Positions 37,271 through 45,122 of a stretch of DNA of 64,000 bases are shown here, in pieces (positions within the stretch are counted from its first letter, which is position 1; the number at the start of each line of letters is the position of its first letter). Where the stretch lies: assembly GCA_958354105.1 (NCBI GenBank), contig CATWVA010000004.1:1-64000 (forward strand), given 5' to 3'. A program made the translations under genes and the position numbers. A model generated the notes under the pieces. The model was not told the origin of the DNA, ran no database searches, and saw only the letters and a program-made list of their open reading frames with translations. Source of the stretch: an uncultured Collinsella sp. (GTDB lineage Bacteria > Actinomycetota > Coriobacteriia > Coriobacteriales > Coriobacteriaceae).

Positions 37271-37298
37271 TTGCGCAGCGTGCACTTTATCGTAATAT
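37271..37298 (+). promoter_or_regulatory. Probable promoter of the argG leader
   Basis: TTGCGC (37271-37276) and TAATAT (37293-37298) are separated by 16 bases, about 100 bases upstream of a leader peptide. The whole 37128-37681 stretch holds this promoter, the leader peptide and the attenuator, with no larger gene. Confidence 0.55.
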
Positions 37299-37401
37299 AG
37301 CGAACATCGAAAACGGAGACGGCAAAAGAGCCGTTTACCGAGGAAAAGGTACCGTTTGCGATATTTCAATTGCGCCCGGCGATACGTGAAAGGAGAGGCA
37401 G

Positions 37402-37476
37402 ATGCAGTTCGTAAAGATCATCACCACTGCAGACAATGCCATCCGACGCCAGCGCGCAATTTCCCGACGACGATAA
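37402..37476 (+). CDS. Arginine-rich leader peptide upstream of argG
   Basis: A 24-residue ORF, MQFVKIITTADNAIRRQRAI then SRRR, with a strong AAAGGAGAGG ribosome site five to eight bases upstream. Six of its last ten codons are Arg (CGA and CGC), ending CGA-CGA-CGA-TAA. The stop codon and Arg codons are part of a hairpin, and further hairpins and a terminator follow before argG. This layout is that of a transcription attenuator in which ribosome stalling at Arg codons reports low arginyl-tRNA. The function is inferred from position and codon content. Confidence 0.75.
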   Translation: MQFVKIITTADNAIRRQRAISRRR

Positions 37477-37587
37477 CAATCGTCTCTGTCCGCATGGGGC
37501 GAATTGCCTCAACAGAGTCATTTTGAGGTCGTTGGGTTTTAGCACGACATTGCTGCATGTTTCTAGGGCATGTATGTGCTGATTTTT
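37468..37587 (+). promoter_or_regulatory. Putative arginine attenuator between leader peptide and argG
   Basis: Successive hairpins are visible: GACGAT/ATCGTC (37469-37484) overlapping the Arg codons and stop; CTCTGT/ACAGAG (37484-37517) with inner GGGGC/GCCTC; the competing CCTCA/TGAGG (37507-37528); and a final stem AGCAC-ACAT/ATGT-GTGCT (37541-37580) followed by GATTTTT. The first two share bases, so they are partly exclusive. The last resembles a terminator with small internal loops. Confidence 0.6.
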
Positions 37588-37681
37588 GCTATTTAACCTG
37601 ATATTGCACGGTATGTGACCTTGAAATGACTTGCAACTGACCGATGTTCTAACTAGCTACCAAGGGCGAAAGGAAATAGCC

Positions 37682-38908
37682 ATGAGCAAGGAAAAAGTCG
37701 TTCTCGCATATTCCGGTGGTCTTGATACATCCGTATGTGTCAAGTGGCTCCAGGACGAGAAGAATCTCGATGTCGTTTGTGTCTGCGGCAACGTGGGCCA
37801 GGAAGAGACCGGCCTGGATGCCAAGAAGCAGAAGGCGCTCGACCTGGGCGTTCTGGATTGCCAGGTGCTCGACCTGCGCGACGAGTTCTCCGATGAGTTT
37901 CTGACTAAGGCCATCGCTGCCAACTCCATGTACGAGAACAAGTACCCGCTGCTCTCCGCCCTGTCCCGCCCGCTGCTCGCCAAGAAGCTTGTCGAGGTCG
38001 CCCACGAGTTTGGCGCGACCTACGTCGCCCACGGCTGCACTGGCAAGGGTAACGACCAGGTCCGTTTTGAGGCTGCCGTCAAGGCCCTCGACCCCGAGCT
38101 TAAGGTTATCGCCCCGGTTCGCGAGTGGGATCTGAAGTGCCGTCCCGACGAGGTCGCCTATGCCCACGCCCACAACGTGCCGGTTCCCGAGGGTGCCAAC
38201 GACAACCCCTACTCCATCGACGACAACCTGTGGGGTCGTGCCATTGAGTGCGGTCACCTGGAGGATCCCTGGAACGAGCCGCTCGACGACGCTTGGGTTA
38301 TGACCAAGAACCCCGAGGACACGCCGGACACCCCGACCTACACCGAGATTGAGTTTGAGGCCGGCAAGCCCGTCGCCGTCGACGGCAAGAAGATGAAGCT
38401 CTCCGAGATCGTCATCGCCCTCAACAAGATCTCCGGCGACAATGGCTTTGGCCGCCTCGATCTGGTCGAGGATCGTCTGGTGGGCCTCAAGAGCCGTGAG
38501 TGCTATGAGGTTCCCGGAGCCCTGACGCTCATCACCGCCCACAAGGCGCTCGAGGACATCTGCGTCGAGGGCGACCTGCTCAAGACCAAGATCAAGCTCG
38601 AGCAGGATTGGGCCACCGCCGTGTACAACGGCCAGTGGTACAGCCCGCTCAAAAACGCGCTCGATGCCTTTATGGCCGATACCCAGAAGTTCGTGACCGG
38701 CACTGTCCGTCTGAAGTTCTTTAAGGGCAACTGCCATGTCGTCGGCCGCAAGAGCCCCTTCAGCCTCTACGACTACGGTCTGGCTACCTACGACCGCGAC
38801 ACCACGTTTGACGAGAAGGCCAGCGCCGGCTTTATCGAGATCGATACGCTGTCGCTCAAGACGTGGGCAAAGGTCCAGGGCCCCAGCTCTGCTGCCGCCC
38901 AGGCCTAG
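37682..38908 (+). CDS. argG: Argininosuccinate synthase ArgG
   Basis: Joins citrulline and aspartate with ATP to form argininosuccinate. The 408 residues start at an ATG with AAAGGA eight bases upstream. The ATP pyrophosphatase loop SGGLDTS is at residues 11-17, THVxHGCTGKGNDQ-like sequence (VAHGCTGKGNDQVRFE) follows near 120, and the C-terminal domain has SRECYEVPG. argH lies downstream, but a strong hairpin and a short ORF separate them. Regulation by the upstream leader peptide is inferred. Confidence 0.96.
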   Translation: MSKEKVVLAYSGGLDTSVCVKWLQDEKNLDVVCVCGNVGQEETGLDAKKQKALDLGVLDCQVLDLRDEFSDEFLTKAIAANSMYENKYPLLSALSRPLLAKKLVEVAHEFGATYVAHGCTGKGNDQVRFEAAVKALDPELKVIAPVREWDLKCRPDEVAYAHAHNVPVPEGANDNPYSIDDNLWGRAIECGHLEDPWNEPLDDAWVMTKNPEDTPDTPTYTEIEFEAGKPVAVDGKKMKLSEIVIALNKISGDNGFGRLDLVEDRLVGLKSRECYEVPGALTLITAHKALEDICVEGDLLKTKIKLEQDWATAVYNGQWYSPLKNALDAFMADTQKFVTGTVRLKFFKGNCHVVGRKSPFSLYDYGLATYDRDTTFDEKASAGFIEIDTLSLKTWAKVQGPSSAAAQA

Positions 38909-39061
38909 CGCCTCCTTCCCTTGGTATCCGCGCGGCCCATCCGCGTGATACATAACGGGCGCACGGGGTCCCTACCTTTCGTTATGCTTGCTGACACTTC
39001 TTAACATCGGTGGCCCCTACGTTCCGCCCGCATATATGATGCCGCGTCTGCGGCTGAGTCC

Positions 39062-39096
39062 GAGCCCCGCCGGGGTTGTCCGGCGGGGCTCCTTCT
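39062..39096 (+). terminator. Hairpin terminator after argG
   Basis: A perfect 12-pair stem (39062-39073 with 39080-39091) with loop GGTTGT. The T tract after it is poor (CTTCTATC), so read-through to argH is possible. The stretch 38909-39061 before it holds no gene. Confidence 0.65.
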
Positions 39097-39139
39097 ATCA
39101 ATTTGGCGGCTCTGCGCCTATATATGAGGAGTATCCATT

Positions 39140-39310
39140 ATGTTCAATGCTATCGCGCATGCTTTACTTGCCCTCGCGCCCGAGTTCGATGCTGCAAGGG
39201 TCGAGGACGTCCCTATGAGCCTGAAGGCCTGGATCGATGGTTCGCAGGGCAACATCCGGAGGGAGACGTTGGGCGCCAAGTGCATGGCGCGTCACTTCTT
39301 TGCAAATTAG
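39140..39310 (+). CDS. Possible small protein between argG and argH
   Basis: A 56-residue ORF with GAGGAG seven bases upstream of its ATG. It begins MFNAIAHALLALAPEFDAAR and continues with an Arg/Lys-containing helix and a C-terminal HFFAN. The first part is hydrophobic but too short and broken to be a clear membrane helix. I recognise no family. The good ribosome site and its place between the two arginine genes make it plausible, but coding is not proven. Confidence 0.42.
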   Translation: MFNAIAHALLALAPEFDAARVEDVPMSLKAWIDGSQGNIRRETLGAKCMARHFFAN

Positions 39311-39428
39311 CTACATGGCTCCGCACACGGTGGGGAATGTGTAAAACTAGCGGTTGAAAAATCGCTTTAGCGATATGGCGCATTGCTTTGGGCGCTTGTT
39401 TTGGTATTTGGAGAAAGGGGACGGTTCC

Positions 39429-40859
39429 ATGGCTCTTTGGGGCGGTCGTTTTGAGGCGGGCGTGGCCGAGGTCACGCAGGAGTTTGGCGCGTCGCTGCCG
39501 GTCGACAAACATCTCTATAAGCAGGATATCGCCGGCTCTAAGGCGCATGCCAAAATGCTGGCGGCCCAGGGCATCATCAGTGCCGAGGACGAGCAGGCGA
39601 TTGCCAAGGGCCTGACCGGAATCGAACAGGATATCGATGCCGGCAACTTCACCTTCGACATCAACGACGAAGATATTCATATGTCCATCGAGAGCGAGCT
39701 GACGCGTCGCATCGGCGAGGCCGGTAAGCGCTTGCATACCGGACGTTCGCGCAACGACCAAGTGGCGACCGATACGCGCCTGGGCGTCAAGGCGCTGGCC
39801 AAGGAGCTCATGGAGGCCAATCTTGAGCTGCGCCATGTGCTGGTGGATGCGGCCAAGAAGTACGACAAGGTGATTCTGCCGGGCTACACGCACATGCAGC
39901 ACGCTCAGCCCGTGCTGCTGTCGCATCATCTGCTGGCGTATTCTTGGATGTTCGCGCGCGACTTTACGCGCCTGAAGGCCGCCTTTGATGCCGCCGACAA
40001 CTGCCCGCTGGGTGCTGCCGCGCTTGCCGGTACGAGCTATCCGCTCGATCGTCAGATGGCGGCTGCCGAGCTTGGCTTTGCGGGCGTGATTCCCAACTCG
40101 CTCGATGCGGTTTCCGACCGCGATTTCCTGCTCGATCTGCATTACGCCGGCTCCGTCATGGCCATGCACCTGTCGCGTCTTTCCGAGGAGATCGTGCTGT
40201 GGTCGAGCTCCGAATTTGGCTTTATCACGCTTTCCGACTCGTACTCCACCGGCTCGTCCATCATGCCGCAGAAGAAGAATCCCGACTTTGCCGAGCTTAT
40301 CCGCGGCAAGAGCGGCCGTGTGTATGGCAACCTGGTGCAGCTGCTCGTGACCATGAAGGGCCTGCCGCTTGCTTATAACAAGGACTTGCAGGAGGACAAG
40401 GAGGGCGCGCTCGATACCGCCCATACGCTCATGCAGTGCCTGTCGGTTATGGCCGGTATGATTTCGACTTGGACCGTCAACGAGGATGCCATGGCGTGCG
40501 AGTGCGGCGTGGGGCACCTTGCCGCCACCGATGTTGCCGATTACCTGGCTAAGCGTGGTCTGCCGTTCCGCGAGGCACATGCCGTGGTGGGCCATCTGGT
40601 CCTGATGTGTGAGAAGCGTAGCTGCAATCTTGAGGACCTGCCGTTTGAGGTGTTCCAGGAGGCAAGCCCGCTCTTTGAACGCGATATTACCGAGGCGCTC
40701 GACATCCCCTCAATTGTCGCCGCGCGTACGACCGAGGGCGGTACCGCCCCTGCCGCCGTTGACGTGCAGCTGCAGCGTGCCGAGGCACAGCTCGTGGCCG
40801 ACGAGGGCGTGTTTGGATCGCTGACCAAGGTCGTCGAGATGGGCCACGGGATAAAGTAA
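39429..40859 (+). CDS. argH: Argininosuccinate lyase ArgH
   Basis: Splits argininosuccinate into arginine and fumarate, the last step of arginine synthesis. It is 476 residues from the ATG with AAAGGGGA nine bases upstream. Family motifs are MALWGGRF at the start, TGRSRND at 104-110, TxMQxAQP-like THMQHAQPV at 155-163, and the flexible catalytic loop GSSIMPQKKNP at 275-285 with the catalytic serine. The sequence is complete and normal. A hairpin terminator follows. Confidence 0.96.
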   Translation: MALWGGRFEAGVAEVTQEFGASLPVDKHLYKQDIAGSKAHAKMLAAQGIISAEDEQAIAKGLTGIEQDIDAGNFTFDINDEDIHMSIESELTRRIGEAGKRLHTGRSRNDQVATDTRLGVKALAKELMEANLELRHVLVDAAKKYDKVILPGYTHMQHAQPVLLSHHLLAYSWMFARDFTRLKAAFDAADNCPLGAAALAGTSYPLDRQMAAAELGFAGVIPNSLDAVSDRDFLLDLHYAGSVMAMHLSRLSEEIVLWSSSEFGFITLSDSYSTGSSIMPQKKNPDFAELIRGKSGRVYGNLVQLLVTMKGLPLAYNKDLQEDKEGALDTAHTLMQCLSVMAGMISTWTVNEDAMACECGVGHLAATDVADYLAKRGLPFREAHAVVGHLVLMCEKRSCNLEDLPFEVFQEASPLFERDITEALDIPSIVAARTTEGGTAPAAVDVQLQRAEAQLVADEGVFGSLTKVVEMGHGIK

Positions 40860-40911
40860 GGGTTTGGCCGAAGCCGTTTTTGCCATTTATTGAGGAATCG
40901 TTTTTTGCTTT

Positions 40912-40947
40912 ACGGGCGTCTGCTGATGTGGGCGTCCGTATTTTGTT
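40912..40947 (+). terminator. Probable terminator after argH
   Basis: A nine-pair stem (40912-40920 with 40931-40939, two G-U pairs) is followed by ATTTTGTT. Confidence 0.6.
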
Positions 40948-41244
40948 GCTATGGGGGAGGGGCTTGTCGAGAACTTCTGTAGGACCTTTGGGCAGGTTGT
41001 GAAGGGGGTACGTTCGCGGGCGGCAACCGACCGTCTGCTCTGCTCGATGCGGTTGATGGGCAGTCGGATGGTACTCTAATCGAGCTTCGAAACAGAAGTG
41101 ACACATATGGAGCGCTTTAATAAATTGTAGCGTTTCAAGAAACAGCTTTTTGTTTAACTGCAGCTAAAACTCTGTTACGATGCAGTCCAGGCGGGTGCCG
41201 GAATGGGACTTGGGCACGCGCGAACCTACTTGAAAGGCTACCTT
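40948..41244. other. Noncoding stretch ahead of ndk
   Basis: No ORF with a credible ribosome site is seen. A weak promoter may be TTTAAC (41153-41158) with TACGAT (41176-41181) at 17 bases, which would give a leader of about 55 bases for ndk. Confidence 0.4.
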
Positions 41245-41649
41245 ATGGCTATCGAGAAGACCTTCATCATGATTAAGCCCGACGCGGTGCGCGATCGCAA
41301 AATCGGCGAGATTGTTGCTCGCATTGAGCGCAGCGGCCTTGTCATCGAGCGCATGGAGATGACCACGCTCGAGCGCGCTACCGTCGAGGAGCACTACGCC
41401 CATCTGGCCGACAAGCCCTTCTTTGGCGGTCTCTGTGACTTTATGACGAGCGGTCCGGTCGTCAAGATGGTCGTTTCCGGTCTCTCCGCTGTTGCTAAGA
41501 TGCGCACCCTCATGGGCGCTACTAATCCGCTTGACGCTGCTCCTGGTACCATCCGCGGCGACTTTGCCGTCGATGTCAACGCCAACGTGATCCACGGCTC
41601 CGACTGTCTGGAGAACGCCGAGATCGAGATCAAGCGCTTCTTTGGCTAA
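41245..41649 (+). CDS. ndk: Nucleoside diphosphate kinase
   Basis: Transfers the gamma phosphate of ATP to nucleoside diphosphates through a phosphohistidine. The 134 residues start at an ATG with GAAAGG upstream. The active-site His117 is in NVIHGSD, and IMIKPDAV, PFFGGL and ATNPLDAAPGTIRGDF are the usual family segments. It is a single-gene unit with a strong terminator. Confidence 0.97.
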   Translation: MAIEKTFIMIKPDAVRDRKIGEIVARIERSGLVIERMEMTTLERATVEEHYAHLADKPFFGGLCDFMTSGPVVKMVVSGLSAVAKMRTLMGATNPLDAAPGTIRGDFAVDVNANVIHGSDCLENAEIEIKRFFG

Positions 41650-41687
41650 ACCAGCTTTGACTCCTTAAAGCTGTTAGCGTGTGGCTT

Positions 41688-41724
41688 GGGCGCCGCGGAA
41701 CTCCATCCGCGGCGCCCTTTTATT
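41688..41724 (+). terminator. Terminator after ndk
   Basis: A perfect 12-pair stem (41688-41699 with 41706-41717) is followed by TTTTATT. Confidence 0.92.
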
Positions 41725-41738
41725 CCAAAATCTATGAA

Positions 41739-41773
41739 GGGGCCCGCTCGGTCATGAGTTCCGAGCGGGCCCC
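41739..41773 (-). terminator. Terminator of rpiB
   Basis: A perfect 13-pair GC-rich stem (41739-41751 with 41761-41773) lies 27 bases past the rpiB stop. The T tract on the minus side is short (TTCAT). Confidence 0.7.
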
Positions 41774-41800
41774 TGCTGTTAGCTTGTGGCACTGAGTGGT

Positions 41801-42268
41801 TTAGGCCTCGTCGACGACCTTGAGGCCGCGCGTGTGGTCGATCTCGTTGAGGAGGTTAACGCGACGCTCGTGACGACCGCCCTCAAACTCGGCGTCGAGC
41901 CACTCGTCGACAATCATCTTGGCGAGCTCGGAGCCAACGACTCGGGCGCCAAAGGCGAGCACGTTGGTATTGTTGTGCATGCGAGAGAGCTTGGCGCTGA
42001 AGGGCTCGGAGCACACGACGGCGCGTACGCCCTCTACCTTGTTGGCAGCCAGACTAATCCCGACGCCGGTGCCGCAGATGAGGATGCCCAGGTCGACGTC
42101 GCCGTTGGCAACGGCCTTACCCACCTTGTAGCCGGCGATGGGGTAGTCAAAGCTCTCGGAGGTGTCGGTGCCAAAGTTCACGACCTCGCAGCCGCGCTCC
42201 TTCAGGTGCTCGGAAATGATGTTCTTGAGCTCGACGGCGGCGTGGTCGTTACCGATACCGATCTTCAT
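41801..42268 (-). CDS. rpiB: Ribose-5-phosphate isomerase B (RpiB/LacAB family)
   Basis: Interconverts ribose 5-phosphate and ribulose 5-phosphate in the pentose phosphate pathway. It is 155 residues from the ATG with GAGGAA upstream. The start MKIGIGNDHAAVELK carries the phosphate-binding His9, and the catalytic Cys65 is in ILICGTGVGIS. RpiB and the galactose-6-phosphate isomerase LacAB subunits share this fold; length and lone position favour RpiB. It is divergent from the cysteine desulfidase gene across a 271-base gap that holds a palindrome. Confidence 0.88.
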   Translation of the reverse strand: MKIGIGNDHAAVELKNIISEHLKERGCEVVNFGTDTSESFDYPIAGYKVGKAVANGDVDLGILICGTGVGISLAANKVEGVRAVVCSEPFSAKLSRMHNNTNVLAFGARVVGSELAKMIVDEWLDAEFEGGRHERRVNLLNEIDHTRGLKVVDEA

Positions 42269-42350
42269 GGATGGTTCCTCTCTGGTCTGTGCGGCGCAAA
42301 TGCTAAAGGTGTTTACCGCGTTCGACTGAATGATAGCGCGACTTTTGCGT

Positions 42351-42366
42351 AAACGCTCGAGCGTTT
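42351..42366. promoter_or_regulatory. Candidate operator palindrome between rpiB and cyuA
   Basis: AAACGCTCGAGCGTTT is a perfect 16-base palindrome. Nearby, TGCTAAAGGTGTTT (42301-42314) and the inverted AAACGCTTTAGCA (42374-42386) form a wider dyad around it. This is typical of a repressor site, but no regulator gene is adjacent. Confidence 0.45.
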
Positions 42367-42539
42367 TTTGGTCAAACGCTTTAGCATGCAACAAGATCGG
42401 CTTCTCATGAATAATGCCACCAATTTGTGCTCGAGCGCCGTCCGCCGGAACCATGGTTGCGGTTTTTGATGCATTGTTATCAAATAAAGGAACTAACCAT
42501 TCTTGAGAGCCCAGCCCGTTATGCAAGCAGGAGATACCT

Positions 42540-43859
42540 ATGCCTACCGATTCCATCCGTGATGCCGCGTTTTGCGATGTTTTGAACCGCGAGCTTGTCT
42601 GCGCGCTCGGCTGTACCGAGCCCATTGCCGTTGCCTATGCAGCGGCGCTGGCGAGTCAGACGCTCGGTTGCGAACCCGATCATATGGATGTTGCATGTTC
42701 GGGCAACATTATCAAGAACGTTAAGAGCGTGACCGTGCCCAACTCGGGCGGTATGCACGGTATTGAAGCCGCGGCCGTGCTGGGTGCCGTGGGCGGCGAC
42801 GCTAAGAGCGCGCTCGAGGTGCTCGAGAGCGTTGACGATGAAGACCGTGCTCGCGTGGCCGAGCTCCTCGCCGACGCCGACTACTGCGATGTGTCGCTTG
42901 TTGAGGGTGTGCCCAACCTCTACATCAAGGTGACTGCGACGGCCGGGGGCCATACCGCGGTCGTCGAGATTACCGACCACCACACCAATGTCACGTGCCA
43001 TACCCTCGACGGTATTCCGGTGTGCGGCAAGTCGGCGGGCGAATGTGCCGCCTGCGCCGAGCGCGTCGTGGCCGAGCGGGCGGCAGATAACGCCGATACG
43101 CCCATGTCGATTGAGACCATCATCGACTTTATCGAGGACGGTGACATCGAGGACGCCCGCGCTGCCGTTGAGCGTCAGATTGAGCTGAATGGCGCAATCA
43201 GTGCTGAGGGCCTTGCGCACGCTTGGGGCGCCGAGGTGGGTCGTACGCTGCTGGGTGCTCGTGCCGATGACGTCGCCTGCCGTGCCCGTGCCCGTGCGGC
43301 CGCCGGATCCGACGCTCGCATGAACGGCTGCGCGCTGCCGGTCGCCATTGTGTGCGGCTCGGGCAATCAGGGAATTACCTGCGCATTGCCCGTCATGGAG
43401 TATGCCGAGTACCTGCGTTGCGACCACGAGCGCCTGGTGCGCGCCGTGATGCTGTCCGATCTTATCGCCGTGCATATCAAGAGCTATATTGGTGCGCTTT
43501 CGGCGTTTTGCGGTGCTATTTGCGCCGCGTGCGGCGCCGGCGCTGCGATTACCTGGCTGTGCGGTGGCACGCGCGAGCAGATTGGCGCGACGGTCTCGAA
43601 TACGCTCGGTAACGTGGGCGGCATCGTGTGCGACGGCGCCAAGGCGAGCTGTGCCGCCAAGATCTCGGCTGCCGTCGATGCGGCAATTCTGGGCCATGAT
43701 ATGGCCATGCAGGGTCGCGGCTTCCGCGCCGGCGAGGGCCTGATCCAAGATACCGTTGAGCAGACAATCGCCAGTATGGGCTACGTAGGCCGTGTGGGCA
43801 TGAAAGATACCGACGTCGAGATCCTCAACATCATGATCGGCAAAACGCAGGTGTGCTAG
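42540..43859 (+). CDS. cyuA: L-cysteine desulfidase/serine dehydratase-like protein (UPF0597, CyuA type)
   Basis: Cytoplasmic iron-sulfur enzyme of the CyuA/CdsB family, which breaks down L-cysteine to pyruvate, ammonia and sulfide. The 439 residues begin with C21 and C25 in CALGCTEPIA, followed by GNIIKNVKSVTVPNSGG, then CGSGNQGI and VCDGAKASCAAK, which supply the further conserved cysteines of the cluster. AGGAG lies six bases before the ATG. Together with the MetY-like enzyme downstream it points to active sulfur amino acid turnover. A hairpin overlaps its stop codon. Confidence 0.87.
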   Translation: MPTDSIRDAAFCDVLNRELVCALGCTEPIAVAYAAALASQTLGCEPDHMDVACSGNIIKNVKSVTVPNSGGMHGIEAAAVLGAVGGDAKSALEVLESVDDEDRARVAELLADADYCDVSLVEGVPNLYIKVTATAGGHTAVVEITDHHTNVTCHTLDGIPVCGKSAGECAACAERVVAERAADNADTPMSIETIIDFIEDGDIEDARAAVERQIELNGAISAEGLAHAWGAEVGRTLLGARADDVACRARARAAAGSDARMNGCALPVAIVCGSGNQGITCALPVMEYAEYLRCDHERLVRAVMLSDLIAVHIKSYIGALSAFCGAICAACGAGAAITWLCGGTREQIGATVSNTLGNVGGIVCDGAKASCAAKISAAVDAAILGHDMAMQGRGFRAGEGLIQDTVEQTIASMGYVGRVGMKDTDVEILNIMIGKTQVC

Positions 43860-43886
43860 TTACGCGGTTTTACCAAACCGCGTAAC
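43859..43886 (+). terminator. Hairpin overlapping the cyuA stop
   Basis: A perfect 12-pair stem (43859-43870 with 43875-43886) with loop TACC. There is no T tract, so its role as a terminator is uncertain. Confidence 0.45.
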
Positions 43887-43900
43887 CAGTCGACGCTGCA

Positions 43901-43996
43901 AACGCCCCTAAGCGGCAATCTGCCTTTCAATCGTCGGGCATGGCCAGAAGGCCTATGCCCTCCTCTTTCAAGGCACATTGCTCGCTTAGGGGCGTT
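43901..43996 (+). repeat. Y-shaped structured element, copy 1
   Basis: Outer stem AACGCCCCTAAGCG/CGCTTAGGGGCGTT (43901-43914 with 43983-43996), then CAAT/ATTG and GCCTT/AAGGC, an internal loop with TCAATCGTC on the left and TCCTCTTTC on the right, and an inner hairpin GGGCAT-GGCC-AGAA-GGCC-ATGCCC (43936-43960). The loop sequences recur in three other elements of this window. It lies between convergent cyuA and a HAD gene. Confidence 0.85.
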
Positions 43997-44048
43997 TTCG
44001 CTGACTTATGCTCAACCTGCGGCGCTATTTTGTTTGGAGCTAGGGGTC

Positions 44049-44807
44049 CTACGACAGTTCGTCGGCTACTTGGTGTTCGTAGAAGGCTTCTACTACGGCG
44101 TTGAAATCGCGGGCGAAGTCTTCCATGGTTCCGCGCCAGGTGGCTCGGCTGGGCTTGCCTTGGCCCACAAAGGCGGTTTGGATGCCGCAATCGGGGGACG
44201 GGAAGTCGCGTTTGGGGTCGTTGCCCACCATAAGGACCTCGTGCGGCTCGAGCCCCATCACCTGAAGCTGTTCAAGATAGTAGGTGGCATCGGGCTTGCA
44301 GCGGGTGGTGTTTCCCATGTGCGTGACGAGCTCAAAGGGGGCGTCGGCCAGGTCGCCCCAACCCATGCGGCACTCGATGGCCCCCTGCGGAAAGCTGGGG
44401 TTGGTAAAGAGCGCGCAGCGTAGTCCTGCGTCCTGTACGGCCTGAAGCGCGGCGTGTGCGCCCGGCATGGCGTGGGCGTTGATGACATCGTCGTTCTTGT
44501 ACGGAAGAACTTCGCGGTCGTAGTAGGTAAACGCCTCGTAGATGAGGGGATCGGAGAGGCAGATGCCGCATCGGCGCTCGACCTCTTCTTGGTAAAACTC
44601 AAGATTGGTGCGGTTGTCCGTGCCGCTGCGGCGATTGGCGTTGAGATCGACCAGAATCGTGCCCAGGCGTGCCATCGTGCCACCGCGGCTGCGGCGCCCG
44701 ATATCCGCGAGCATCGAAGAGACATCCTTAAAATAGCGAAGGATGAACGCGTTGAGGTTGATGCTGAGAAGCGTCTCGTCCATATCGAAAACGACTGCTT
44801 TGAGCAC
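44049..44807 (-). CDS. HAD superfamily hydrolase
   Basis: HAD-fold phosphatase of unknown substrate. It is 252 residues from a GTG start (MLKAVVFDMDETLL) that has GAAAGG upstream; the frame is open for 57 more codons without a ribosome site. Motif I is FDMDET, motif II LFTNPSF, motif III the Lys in RCKPDATYY, and motif IV VGNDPKRDFP. The large helical insert between motifs I and II marks a type I cap. It converges with cyuA and is divergent from rpsA. Confidence 0.87.
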   Translation of the reverse strand: MLKAVVFDMDETLLSINLNAFILRYFKDVSSMLADIGRRSRGGTMARLGTILVDLNANRRSGTDNRTNLEFYQEEVERRCGICLSDPLIYEAFTYYDREVLPYKNDDVINAHAMPGAHAALQAVQDAGLRCALFTNPSFPQGAIECRMGWGDLADAPFELVTHMGNTTRCKPDATYYLEQLQVMGLEPHEVLMVGNDPKRDFPSPDCGIQTAFVGQGKPSRATWRGTMEDFARDFNAVVEAFYEHQVADELS

Positions 44808-44962
44808 GCGGGCACCTTTCTCGAAAAATCGATCTAGAATCGTTGGCTCCGGATACTTTACCCCAAAGCCGAATGCCTGGCTGGTTATCGTCAAGTTGCG
44901 GAGACGTGTGTTCATAAGATTACGAAAAAGTCTCCACACGAGTAAAAAATCGCAGTTCACGC

Positions 44963-44991
44963 TTGAAATCGAACTCATTTCCCCGTAACCT
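44963..44991 (+). promoter_or_regulatory. Probable promoter of rpsA
   Basis: TTGAAA (44963-44968) and TAACCT (44986-44991) are spaced by 17 bases, leaving a leader of about 125 bases. The rest of the 315-base gap 44808-45122 shows no gene; GGAGAC/GTCTCC near 44,909-44,934 is a small dyad nearer the HAD gene. Confidence 0.45.
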
Positions 44992-45122
44992 ATACGAACG
45001 TGATTGCATAAGCGTCACATTAGTATCTGTCGGCTCCCGAGTGTTCCTAAACGTTGTGTGCTTGTCGCACCCTTCTGTAGGTCCTAGCAATCGGGGCCCC
45101 GTAGTTCGAAAGGGGTCCACCT

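Noticed and set aside
37340..37365. GGTACCG upstream of argG as a T-box remnant
   Set aside because: The surrounding T-box consensus and specifier stem are missing.
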